NCBI RefSeq assembly: GCF_022750635.1
Contig: NZ_JAJKBG010000003.1
Coordinates: 186,001-250,000, forward strand
Source of the DNA: Brevundimonas pishanensis
Lineage (GTDB): Bacteria; Pseudomonadota; Alphaproteobacteria; Caulobacterales; Caulobacteraceae
Length of the DNA stretch: 64,000 nt
Reading direction: 5' to 3'
Notes under the pieces: model-generated
What the model was told of the DNA's origin: nothing
The model's input: only the letters and a program-made list of their open reading frames with translations
Database searches by the model: none
Made by a program: the position numbers and the translations under genes
Part shown: piece by piece, positions 17,711-26,055 of the stretch
Layout of the letters: each line of letters opens with the position of its first letter
Numbering within the stretch: the first letter of the stretch is position 1

Positions 17711-18072
17711 ATGTCCGCTACCGGCAAAGATTCAAGGGATGCCGATTCGCACGTACCGGGTAAGGTCGATCATTCGACCGGAGACGCAAAAGACGTTCTG
17801 GTGGATGGCAACAACCAACCCACCAAGATCGGGACCAACACGCTTGTGAACGGAGAACCCGGCGATCAAACGCGCGGTGTTGGTCAGGTAAACATTAGCG
17901 CAAAGCCGGTAGCGATTCCGGGTGAAAACTATTCCCCGCCCGAACCGGACGATGACGCCACCCAGATCAAGAAGATCGAAGAGGCGGCCGGTACCGAGCC
18001 TTCTCCTGCGGGAGTTGCCGAACCTGACACGGCGCGTGAATATGAAAGCCCTCCTTTCAAGCGCCCTGATTG

Positions 18073-18073
<1 letters not shown>
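17711..18073 (+). CDS. Hydrophilic low-complexity protein, possibly stress-related
   Basis: A 120-residue, highly polar protein rich in Asp, Glu, Gly, Pro and Lys with no hydrophobic core, so likely disordered. The ribosome site AAAGGAG precedes the ATG by seven bases. It overlaps the next gene by one base (stop TGA at 18071-18073, ATG at 18073), so the two are translationally coupled. A possible EcfG promoter lies upstream. The character resembles stress-induced hydrophilic proteins, but no family is recognised and the role is inferred. Confidence 0.65.
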
Positions 18074-18618
<545 letters not shown>

Positions 18619-18709
18619 GGCGGTGCACGCTTTTGGTCACTCGGGCGCGCTTTCGAACCTTCGCCAGCGCGAGGCCTTATCCTTGGGTAGCAATCGAAAG
18701 GGAGACATC

Positions 18710-18910
18710 ATGACTGACGCAGTCAACAACCCGAACGCTGGCCAATCTGAAGACCCGCAAAACCTCCACAGCTTGCAAGAGCAGGCGCGCGAGGAGACCT
18801 CGAAAGCCGGGGTAAGGGGGGATACGCCTCAACCGGATGAAAACCCCGATCAACGCGAGAACTTCAAACCGGGAGCTCCCGGTGTGCCTCCCGTCGGAAA
18901 TCCGGACTGA
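18710..18910 (+). CDS. Small hydrophilic protein, 66 residues
   Basis: A very polar, proline- and glutamate-rich short protein (MTDAVNNPNAGQSEDPQNLH...) with no hydrophobic segment. The ATG at 18710 follows AAAGGGAG and is chosen over an upstream in-frame start at 18623 that lacks a ribosome site. A terminator follows directly. Composition resembles the protein at 17711-18073, with shared G/N/P/D/Q-rich style, so it may belong to the same stress group. No family recognised. Confidence 0.6.
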   Translation: MTDAVNNPNAGQSEDPQNLHSLQEQAREETSKAGVRGDTPQPDENPDQRENFKPGAPGVPPVGNPD

Positions 18911-18914
18911 ATGG

Positions 18915-18941
18915 AAGCCCCGCCCTCACCGGCGGGGTTTT
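18915..18941 (+). terminator. Intrinsic terminator after the small hydrophilic gene
   Basis: CCCCGCC (18918-18924) pairs with GGCGGGG (18931-18937) around a 6-base loop and is followed by TTTT. Confidence 0.85.
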
Positions 18942-19004
18942 CACTTATGGGCCAAGCCTCGTGGGCGCTAAAGCGCGCGCGGCAAGTTCGATAAAGAGGA
19001 GGGA

Positions 19005-19080
19005 TGGTAGGCGTGGAGGGACTCGAACCCCCAACCAGACCGTTATGAGCGGTCGGCTCTAACCATTGAGCTACACGCCC
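19005..19080 (-). tRNA. tRNA with CAU anticodon (Ile2 or elongator Met)
   Basis: A complete cloverleaf on the minus strand: acceptor GGGCGTG with CACGCCT (a G-U first pair), D-arm GCTC/GAGC with an 8-base loop, anticodon stem GACCG/CGGTC with loop CTCATAA (anticodon CAU), T-arm with TTCGAGT, and an encoded CCA (19005-19007). It lacks the initiator features. The short D-loop AATGGTTA is like isoleucine-2 tRNAs, where C34 becomes lysidine, but elongator Met cannot be excluded. Confidence 0.92.
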
Positions 19081-19269
19081 CCGAAACGTGCTTTCGCAGG
19101 GATGGTGTGCCTAGCAGTAGTCGCGGCACCTGAGAAGAGGGATCGAGGCGTAAAGGAGGTCTGTCAGTGAACGAAGGCTGACAATCCCGCGTTCATATGT
19201 GTTCATGATGTGCTGTCCATAAGGACTGCACTGGCATCAAGCCTTCATATCCAGTGGAGATACCCTCGG

Positions 19270-20022
19270 ATGACCCGCCTTTCGCGTGCCCTGATGTTCG
19301 GTTCGGCCATGATGGTCATGGCTGCGCCCATTGCAGCCCTGCCTGTCGCCGCCCAAGCTCAATCTGTTACAGGAGCGCCTTCCGTGTCCGACCTGCCTTC
19401 ACTCAATCTGTCGGCCACCGGTGAGGTCAAGATCGCGCCGGACATGGCGACGGTCTCGTTCGGTGTCATGACCGAGGCGGCAACCGCGCAAGAAGCCATG
19501 TCCGCCAACGCTACGAAGATGAATCAGGTCATCACGGCCTTGCGCCGCGCAGGCCTCGAGCAACGCGACGTCCAGACCTCGGGTCTGAACCTCTCTGCAC
19601 AGTACGACTATCAGGAAAACCAGCCGCCACGCCTGCGCGGCTATCAGGCATCGAACCGCGTGACGGTACGGGTGTCTGATCTGACCAAGGTCGGCAATAC
19701 GGTCGATGCGGTAGTCGCTGCCGGCGTGAACCAGATCGACGGCGTCGAGTTCGGACTGCGCGATCCGAGCGCAGCCGAGGATCAGGCCCGCCAACTGGCT
19801 GTGCGTGCGCTGCAGGCGAAGGCGGCGCTGTATGCTCAGGCCCTCGGCAAGCCCCTGGGCGAGATCCGTAGCCTGACCGAAAGCGGCGGCTATGTGCCGC
19901 AACCCCGTCCGGTGATGTACGCACGCGCGGCGTCGGCGGATATGGGCGGCTCGACGCCCATCGAAGGCGGCGAACTGTCGGTCAAGATCGACATCACCGG
20001 CGTCTACAGCCTGTCCCGCTAG
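19270..20022 (+). CDS. SIMPL domain-containing secreted protein (DUF541)
   Basis: A 250-residue periplasmic protein with a signal peptide (MTRLSRALMFGSAMM... cleaved near AAQAQS, about residue 34). The SIMPL/DUF541 pattern is clear: LNLSATGEVKIAPDMATVSFGV, QTSGLNLSAQYDYQ, RGYQASNRVTVRV and DGVEFGLRDP. Members such as E. coli YggE are linked to oxidative stress. ATG 19270 is used because the upstream in-frame start (19210) would place 20 residues before a normal signal peptide; GGAG lies 11 bases before. A strong terminator hairpin follows. Confidence 0.88.
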   Translation: MTRLSRALMFGSAMMVMAAPIAALPVAAQAQSVTGAPSVSDLPSLNLSATGEVKIAPDMATVSFGVMTEAATAQEAMSANATKMNQVITALRRAGLEQRDVQTSGLNLSAQYDYQENQPPRLRGYQASNRVTVRVSDLTKVGNTVDAVVAAGVNQIDGVEFGLRDPSAAEDQARQLAVRALQAKAALYAQALGKPLGEIRSLTESGGYVPQPRPVMYARAASADMGGSTPIEGGELSVKIDITGVYSLSR

Positions 20023-20087
20023 GCCAGTATTAAGAATAAGTAACGTCGGTGCCTTTTGCGGGGCCGAGGCGAGGGCTTATGTGTTAG

Positions 20088-20120
20088 GGGAGGATAGCCT
20101 GATCGGGCTATCCTCCCTTT
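20088..20120 (+). terminator. Intrinsic terminator between the SIMPL gene and sppA
   Basis: A perfect 12-bp stem GGGAGGATAGCC (20088-20099) with GGCTATCCTCCC (20106-20117), 6-base loop, then TTT. Confidence 0.88.
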
Positions 20121-20160
20121 GCCTTTGGGCGCTTGTGGCTGAACACGGACTGACGACCTT

Positions 20161-21957
20161 ATGAAGCAATTTTTCCTGACCATGCTTGGCGTGTTTGCCG
20201 GGCTTGTGGCCTTCTTCGTAGTTCTTCCCGTGTTGGCGTTGATCTTCTTCGCAGCCATTGCGGCAGGATCGTCCAAGCCGACGACGCCATCCCACAGCGT
20301 GCTTGAACTGGACCTGCGCCAAGGTCTGTCGGACCAGACCTCGACCAATCCCTTCGCCATGCTGGGCGGCGGCTACTCGGTCACCAAGGTGGTCGATGTG
20401 CTGGCTCAGGCGGAGAACGACAGCAGCGTCAAAGCTCTGCTGATCCGCGCACCTCAGGGCGGCATGACCCCCGCACACGCCGACGAATTGCGTCAGGCCA
20501 TTTTGCGCTTCAAGAAGTCGGGCAAGCCGGTAATAGCCCACGCGCAGGGTTTCGCCCCGTCTGGCGCGGTGGTGTCCACCTATATGCTGGCTTCGGCGGC
20601 GGACGAGCTGTGGATGCAGAACACCTCGTCGTTCCAGGCAACGGGTCTGGCTTCGGACGCATTGTTCCTGGGTCGTGCGGGCCAGAAGTACGGTGTCAAA
20701 GCCGATTTCGAGCAGCGCTACGAGTATAAAAACGCCGTCAACGAATACACCCAGTCGGACTTCACCGCCCCGCACCGCGAGGCGATGCTGGCATGGATGA
20801 ACTCGATCCATTCGGCGGCCCTGTCGGCGATTGCCGCTGACCGCAAGCTGGCCCCCGAGGTCGCCAAACAGATTATCGAAGCGGGCCCCTATAACGCCCA
20901 ACAGGCACTCGACCTCAAGCTGATCGACCGTATCGGTCAAGTCGAGGAAGCCGAGAAATACATCAAGGACAAGGCCGGCAAGGACGCCAAGATCGTCCCG
21001 TTCGGTGACTATTCCTCGGGCAAGGGTTTCCGCACGTCGATGGGAACGGGGGCCAAGTCGGCCATCGCTATCATCGGTGGTGAAGGTGCCATTATGACGG
21101 GCCGAGGTGGCGCGGGATCGCCCTTCTCGACCAGCAGCGACATCTATTCGGACGATCTAGCCCGCGCGATCTACCAAGCTATCGACGATAAGGACGTGAA
21201 AGCCATCGTCTTCCGCGTGTCGTCACCGGGCGGCTCGCCCGACGCGTCCGAACAGATCCTCGATGCCCTGCGCGCCGCCAAGAAAGCAGGCAAGCCGGTC
21301 GTCGTATCTATGGGGGCCTATGCGGCCTCGGGCGGCTACTGGGTCAGTTCGGAAGCGGACTGGATCGTGGCCCAGCCGACGACCCTGACCGGCTCGATCG
21401 GTGTATTCGGCGGCAAGATTGTCTTTGCCGATGCTTTGGCGCGTTTTGGTGTCGATATGCGCGGCCTGTCCGTCGGTGGCGACTTTGCCGATGCCTTCAG
21501 CCCGACCGAAGGCTTTGACCAAGGTCAGCGCGCAGCCTTCGCCGCCTCGATGGACCTGATCTACGAGCAGTTCGTCGAGCGTGTGGCACGTGGTCGCAAG
21601 CTGCCGGTCGAACGGGTTCGCGAAATCGCCAAGGGCCGCGTCTGGACCGGTGCCCAAGCCAAGGAGCTGGGGCTGGTTGATCAGCTCGGCGGCATGAACG
21701 AAGCCATCCTTAAGGCGCGCCAACTGGCCAATATTCCGTCGGCCGAGGGCGTCCGCTTCAAACACTATCCAACCCCGCAAACCCCGTGGGAAGCGCTGGC
21801 TATGGCCTTTGGCGCGTCGGGCGAAGCCGCGACGACCATGATCCGTATCGGCCAGCTTATGGGCGATCCGGCAGCCGAGGCTGTCATGCAGCGCGTCCAT
21901 ACCGAGCAACTGCGTTCGCGCGGTGCCTCGGTGCTGGCTGAACAACCTTCGTTCTAA
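20161..21957 (+). CDS. sppA: Signal peptide peptidase SppA (67K type)
   Basis: A membrane-anchored serine protease that degrades cleaved signal peptides. The 598-residue protein begins with one membrane segment (about residues 4-37) and has the tandem-domain layout of the long SppA form. The catalytic pair is visible as Lys190 (YKNAVNEY) and Ser390 (YAASGGYW), 200 residues apart, as in E. coli SppA (209 and 409). The start ATG lies 41 bases after a terminator, so transcription is independent of the SIMPL gene. No close operon partner is evident; a small membrane protein follows after 115 bases. Confidence 0.95.
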   Translation: MKQFFLTMLGVFAGLVAFFVVLPVLALIFFAAIAAGSSKPTTPSHSVLELDLRQGLSDQTSTNPFAMLGGGYSVTKVVDVLAQAENDSSVKALLIRAPQGGMTPAHADELRQAILRFKKSGKPVIAHAQGFAPSGAVVSTYMLASAADELWMQNTSSFQATGLASDALFLGRAGQKYGVKADFEQRYEYKNAVNEYTQSDFTAPHREAMLAWMNSIHSAALSAIAADRKLAPEVAKQIIEAGPYNAQQALDLKLIDRIGQVEEAEKYIKDKAGKDAKIVPFGDYSSGKGFRTSMGTGAKSAIAIIGGEGAIMTGRGGAGSPFSTSSDIYSDDLARAIYQAIDDKDVKAIVFRVSSPGGSPDASEQILDALRAAKKAGKPVVVSMGAYAASGGYWVSSEADWIVAQPTTLTGSIGVFGGKIVFADALARFGVDMRGLSVGGDFADAFSPTEGFDQGQRAAFAASMDLIYEQFVERVARGRKLPVERVREIAKGRVWTGAQAKELGLVDQLGGMNEAILKARQLANIPSAEGVRFKHYPTPQTPWEALAMAFGASGEAATTMIRIGQLMGDPAAEAVMQRVHTEQLRSRGASVLAEQPSF

Positions 21958-22072
21958 GGCGTTGGTAGGGAGACGTGACGCGTCCGTGATGTCGCAGGTC
22001 ATTGACCGTTCAGCTTGATGATCCGACATTAGGTCCTGTCGCGCTCTCCCCGCGCCGAAAGGTATAGAGAAT

Positions 22073-22405
22073 ATGATCCAGTCAGATCCCATGCCCCAAA
22101 TCGGGTTTGCCGCACGTCGTCGTGCTGGCGGTGGTCTGTGGTCGTCCCTCGTTTGGCTAGGCGGTTTGATCGCCACGGCTGTGGCTGTGGCCATCGGTGC
22201 TGTGCTGGCTGTTCTGACGGCGGCGGCAGTTGCCGTTCTGGCTGTGGTTGGCGGTGTCGTGTTGTTCTTTGCGGGCTTTGCCCTGCGCGCACGCCGCACG
22301 CGTCAGATGCGTCAGGCCGCCAAGGCTGCCGACGAAGGCATCATCGATGCTCACAAGGTCGGTGATACCTGGGTCGCCTATGGATGGGAGCGTGAGGGGC
22401 GTTAA
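22073..22405 (+). CDS. Hypothetical small membrane protein
   Basis: A 110-residue protein with a long hydrophobic region (about residues 22-70) that can form two membrane helices, then a basic stretch (RARRTRQMRQ) and a soluble tail DAHKVGDTWVAYGWE. No family is recognised. It ends 17 bases before the amidase start and is likely cotranscribed with it, which suggests but does not prove a cell-envelope role. Confidence 0.65.
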   Translation: MIQSDPMPQIGFAARRRAGGGLWSSLVWLGGLIATAVAVAIGAVLAVLTAAAVAVLAVVGGVVLFFAGFALRARRTRQMRQAAKAADEGIIDAHKVGDTWVAYGWEREGR

Positions 22406-22422
22406 CGCCCTTTCCTCTGCCT

Positions 22423-23184
22423 ATGGATTTTATCGAAGCCCCGTCTTCTAATTTCGATCAGCGTGCCGGACTGCCGGACATTTTGGTCCTGCACTACACC
22501 GGCATGCAGACGGGGGAGGAGGCGCTGGCTCGCCTTTGCGATCCCGAGGCCAAGGTGTCGTCGCACTATATGGTTGAAGAGGACGGTCGCATCTTCCGTC
22601 TGGTCGCCGAAGAGCGCCGCGCGTGGCACGCCGGACGTGGCGTGTGGCAGGGCACAGACGATGTGAACGGTGCCTCCATCGGCATCGAGATCGTCAATCC
22701 GGGGCACGAGTTCGGCTATCGCCCGTTCCCCGAAGTCCAGATTGATGCGGTGATCAAATTGGTCGCCGATATCCGCAGCCGCTGGACCATCCCCGATAAC
22801 CGCATCATCGCCCACTCTGACATGGCACCATCTCGCAAGGACGATCCGGGCGAGCTGTTCCCGTGGAAACGTCTGGCAGGCGAGGGGCATGGCTTATGGT
22901 TCGAGCCTGCTGCCGAGCGTATTCAGGCGCTGGGTGTTCCGCTGCAACCGGGTGACGAAGGGCTGGGCGTGATCGTGCTGCGCGCCGGTCTGCATCGCCT
23001 CGGCTATGGCATCCAACCGGGCGGCGAATACGACGAGGAAACCGTCCAGACTGTCAAAGCTTTCCAACGCCATTGGCGTCAGCACCGCGTGGACGGCATC
23101 GCCGATGGCGAGACCCGCGCGCGTCTGGTTGGACTGTTGCAACTGGCCAGCGTCGAAAGCCCGACGGGCGTTCTCGACAGTTAA
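22423..23184 (+). CDS. N-acetylmuramoyl-L-alanine amidase (Amidase_2 plus peptidoglycan-binding domain)
   Basis: A 253-residue zinc amidase that cuts the bond between muramic acid and the stem peptide. The Amidase_2 domain (about residues 18-150) shows the zinc ligand His in VLHYTGM and the HSDMAPSRKDDPG block with the second His and the Asp ligand. A C-terminal peptidoglycan-binding helical domain (about 180-240) includes LRAGLHRLGYGI and VKAFQRHWRQ. There is no signal peptide, so a cytoplasmic AmpD-like role in wall recycling is most likely; AmiD-type anchoring is not seen. Confidence 0.9.
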   Translation: MDFIEAPSSNFDQRAGLPDILVLHYTGMQTGEEALARLCDPEAKVSSHYMVEEDGRIFRLVAEERRAWHAGRGVWQGTDDVNGASIGIEIVNPGHEFGYRPFPEVQIDAVIKLVADIRSRWTIPDNRIIAHSDMAPSRKDDPGELFPWKRLAGEGHGLWFEPAAERIQALGVPLQPGDEGLGVIVLRAGLHRLGYGIQPGGEYDEETVQTVKAFQRHWRQHRVDGIADGETRARLVGLLQLASVESPTGVLDS

Positions 23185-23231
23185 CTCAACTGTTTCCATT
23201 GACGGCGGCACCCGAAACGCTCACTTAGGCC

Positions 23232-23605
23232 GCGCCAGACGGTCGGACGGTCGCGGCAGGGCTTGACCCTGTCGAGGAAAGTCCGGGCTCCACGGTGAAA
23301 AGGCGGCGGGTAACGCCCGCCCGGGGTGACCCGAGAGACAGTGCCACAGAAAGCAAACCGCCACGATTTATCGGGGTAAGGGTGAAAGGGTGGGGTAAGA
23401 GCCCACCGCGTCTTCGGTAACGAAGATGGCAAGGTAAACCTCGCCTGGAGCAAGACCAAATAGGGACGTCGCGCGGGTTCGCCCGCAGGGTTCACCGCCC
23501 CGGACGTCCGGGTAGGTCGCGAGAACCATCCAGCAATGGTTGGTCCAGAGGAATGATCGTCACCACCTCGGTGGTACAAAACCCGGCTTATAGACCGTCT
23601 GGCAT
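23232..23605 (+). ncRNA. rnpB: RNase P RNA (class A)
   Basis: The catalytic RNA of RNase P, which matures tRNA 5-prime ends. The universally conserved GAGGAAAGTCCGGGCTCC lies near the 5-prime end and the matching conserved block with ACAAAACCCGGCTTA lies near the 3-prime end. The terminal helix closes the molecule: GCCAGACGGTC (23234-23244) pairs with GACCGTCTGGC (23593-23603). Exact ends are estimated from this helix. It lies directly upstream of the dcw cluster. Confidence 0.95.
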
Positions 23606-24069
23606 TTATACCCTTTCGAAAGGGGCAAACTCACCACACCTAGGGTGAGGCCTGAGGCTTTTAATGGGTCTGGAGTTGGTCGCCCTGACCCATTGGCGAT
23701 TACGCTATCTATGTCCGCAAAGCTGCCCATCGGTTTTGAATACCGACCGTGCTCGATATCATCAACGGGTCGAAATCATGTGCGTGCTCTACCCGATGGA
23801 CGAAATGGGTGGGCGAAAGCGTAGCCGGTCGCAAATGGGATAGGTCCCCACAAAACTCGAAATTTTATTTACCGTGATGGGATGGGCTGCCCCTGCGCCG
23901 CCAATCGTGGCCGTTTCATGTCCATACGCTTTGGTAAGTGTTTGAGCTTATGTCGCTTATTGAACGTGAGGGCACGTTAGGCCCTGTGGATTGTTCTGTG
24001 TATGTTCTTGATTTGCGGACGTTCTTGTCCACCGCGATAGTGAAAACATAGTTAAACATCCCGCTTCAT
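23606..24069. other. Gene-free stretch between rnpB and the mraZ operator
   Basis: No convincing gene is seen here. Two hairpins follow rnpB: the palindrome CCCTTTCGAAAGGG (23611-23624) and CTCACC/GGTGAG (23630-23649). A perfect 8-bp inverted repeat AATGGGTC (23663-23670) / GACCCATT (23687-23694) follows. The rest is non-coding and moderately AT-richer toward mraZ, where the promoter must lie. Several TGGG words are scattered here (for example 23876-23886), but without the 10-bp phasing of the main operator. Confidence 0.6.
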
Positions 24070-24104
24070 CCCATTGAGGCCCATTTGATCCCATGGTATC
24101 CCAC
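24070..24104 (-). promoter_or_regulatory. MraZ operator: four TGGGN boxes at 10-bp spacing
   Basis: Read on the minus strand, four TGGG boxes occur at exactly 10-bp steps (CCCA on the plus strand at 24070, 24080, 24090 and 24100), each separated by the degenerate N5 spacer. This is the direct-repeat arrangement known to bind the MraZ multimer upstream of its own gene. It ends 76 bases before the mraZ start, so autoregulation of the dcw cluster is expected. Confidence 0.88.
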
Positions 24105-24179
24105 AAGCTGACTTAATCGGCTGTAGGGCGTGCCTTTTGCGCGCCTGCCGGAAGCATCAGGGACGGGCCATCTGGCTCG

Positions 24180-24665
24180 ATGGGATTGGGCGTGTTTCTC
24201 TCGACCTACGAGAAACAATTGGACGCTAAGCGCCGCCTGCTCGTTCCGGGTGATTTCCGCACGGCTGAAAACGGTGCCGAACACGGCATCTTCCTGTTCC
24301 CCTCCATCGAAGCAGACTGCCTTGAAGCGGGTGGCGACCACCTGTTTGCCGTCTATAACGAGATGATCCAATCGCTGCCGTTCGGCTCCGAAGAGCGTTC
24401 GGCGCTGGAGTGGCAGGTTATGGGCGAGCAGGTTCGTCTGTCCTACGACAGCGGCGGCCGCATCACCCTGCCAGACTATCTGTGCGCCGAGGCGGAACTG
24501 TCGGACAGCGTCGTGATCGTGGGTCTGAATGATCGCTTCCAAATCTGGTCCAAGGCCAAGTGGATGGCACGCCGCGCCGAACAACGCGCGGTCGCCAAGG
24601 CCAGCCTGAGCCAGATCGGCAAGCTGAAGCTGCAAGCCCAGATGAAGCTGGGAGGCGGCGAATGA
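24180..24665 (+). CDS. mraZ: Transcriptional regulator MraZ
   Basis: First gene of the dcw cluster, a ring-forming DNA-binding protein of two AbrB-like repeats that regulates its own operon. The family start [18 protein letters not shown] is clear and the second repeat contains [14 protein letters not shown]. The ATG at 24180 gives 161 residues; the GTG at 24192 would give the more usual start (M)FLSTYEKQ. Neither has a strong ribosome site, so the start is not settled. Its stop overlaps rsmH (ATGA). Confidence 0.95.
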   Translation: MGLGVFLSTYEKQLDAKRRLLVPGDFRTAENGAEHGIFLFPSIEADCLEAGGDHLFAVYNEMIQSLPFGSEERSALEWQVMGEQVRLSYDSGGRITLPDYLCAEAELSDSVVIVGLNDRFQIWSKAKWMARRAEQRAVAKASLSQIGKLKLQAQMKLGGGE

Positions 24666-25615
24666 CCGAGAAGCCTCACCTTTCAGTCATGCTGCCGGAA
24701 GTACTGGCAGCGCTGGACGCAAAGCCCGGTGACGTCATCATTGATGCGACCTTTGGCGCTGGTGGATACACCCGCGCCATTCTCGCGACTGGCGCAGAGG
24801 TCATTGGCCTCGACCGCGACCCGACCGTTCAGGTGCACGCCGACGCCGTTAAGGCCGAGTTCGGCGACCGTTTCCAACTGATCCAGACCCCGTTTGGCGA
24901 TCTGGACAGTGCGTTCGAGGAAAGCGGCAAGGCCAAGCTGGACGGCGCAGTGTTCGACATCGGCGTCTCGTCGATGCAGTTGGACCAAGCCGACCGCGGC
25001 TTCTCCTTCATGCGTGACGGTCCGCTGGACATGCGCATGGCCGACACGGGCGAGACCGTAGCGGACCTCGTGAACAACTGGGATCACGGTCCGCTCGCGC
25101 ACATCATCAAACTGTATGGCGAAGAGCGTCAGGCCGGTCGCGTGGCGACTGCCATCCTGCGTCGCCGCACGGAAAAGCCGTTCACCCGCACGCTCGATCT
25201 GGCCGAAGTCATCGAGAAGGCTCTGGGCGGTCGTCGCGGTGCAGCGATCCATCCGGCAACCCGCACCTTCCAAGCCCTGCGTATCGCCGTGAACGATGAA
25301 CTGGGCGAGCTGGAGCGCGGCCTTGTGGCTGCCGAGCAAAAGCTGGCACCGGGTGGTCGCCTCGTGGTTGTGACCTTCCACTCGCTGGAAGACCGCATAG
25401 TGAAGAACTTCCTGACCGAGCGCACGGGCAATACGCCTGCGGGTTCGCGTCACGCTCCGGTTGCGGTTGATCCGCGTAAGCCGACCTTCACCCTCAAGTT
25501 CAAGGGCGCACAGGCTGCGACCGAAGAGGAGAGCGCGGTGAACCCGCGCGCCCGTTCGGCCAAGCTGCGTGCCGCGATCCGCACCGACGCGCCGGCATGG
25601 GGGGCTTTGAAATGA
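24662..25615 (+). CDS. rsmH: 16S rRNA m4C1402 methyltransferase RsmH (MraW)
   Basis: Methylates N4 of C1402 in 16S rRNA. The 317-residue product has the family start [16 protein letters not shown]-binding [33 protein letters not shown] and the C-terminal [18 protein letters not shown] 24662 overlaps the mraZ stop by four bases (ATGA); the upstream open frame is mraZ out of frame and is not used. ftsL follows with the same kind of overlap. Confidence 0.97.
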   Translation: MTEKPHLSVMLPEVLAALDAKPGDVIIDATFGAGGYTRAILATGAEVIGLDRDPTVQVHADAVKAEFGDRFQLIQTPFGDLDSAFEESGKAKLDGAVFDIGVSSMQLDQADRGFSFMRDGPLDMRMADTGETVADLVNNWDHGPLAHIIKLYGEERQAGRVATAILRRRTEKPFTRTLDLAEVIEKALGGRRGAAIHPATRTFQALRIAVNDELGELERGLVAAEQKLAPGGRLVVVTFHSLEDRIVKNFLTERTGNTPAGSRHAPVAVDPRKPTFTLKFKGAQAATEEESAVNPRARSAKLRAAIRTDAPAWGALK

Positions 25616-26055
25616 GCCGCTTCATGATGGGCGTAAAGCGCGTGTTCGACTGGCGCGTTCGCGGCGTTCGCTGCGTGGAGCTGATCGGCGTCGTCTGCCT
25701 CGCGGCGGTGATGGTGTCGGTCTATATCGTCAAGACCGCGGCTGCCCGCGAAAGCTCCGAGATTAGCCAGATCGAAGCGGAAATCCGTCAGGACCAACAG
25801 CGTGTTCGTCTGCTCCGCGCCGAGGCTACCCGTCTGGAACAGCCGGCCCGCCTAGAAGCTCTTTCGCGCCAACTGGGCCTTGAGCCGGTCGAGGTCACCC
25901 GCCGCGCCAACGCCGACGGCCTTTCTGAACTGGCCGCTGCGCACCAACCTATTGTCGCCGCTGCTGCGCCTGCTGCCGCACCGGCTGCCGCGCCTGCCGA
26001 AGCTGCTCCGCAAGTCACTGCTCCCCAGACCTCTAGCCAAGAGAATGGCCTATGA
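25612..26055 (+). CDS. ftsL: Cell division protein FtsL
   Basis: A bitopic inner-membrane protein of the divisome that joins FtsB and FtsQ and helps activate FtsW-FtsI. The 147-residue sequence has a short basic cytoplasmic part, one membrane segment (about residues 23-45), then a periplasmic coiled coil ([20 protein letters not shown]) and an alanine/proline-rich tail. FtsL is poorly conserved, so position between rsmH and ftsI is a main support. ATG overlaps the rsmH stop. Confidence 0.9.
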   Translation: MSRFMMGVKRVFDWRVRGVRCVELIGVVCLAAVMVSVYIVKTAAARESSEISQIEAEIRQDQQRVRLLRAEATRLEQPARLEALSRQLGLEPVEVTRRANADGLSELAAAHQPIVAAAAPAAAPAAAPAEAAPQVTAPQTSSQENGL

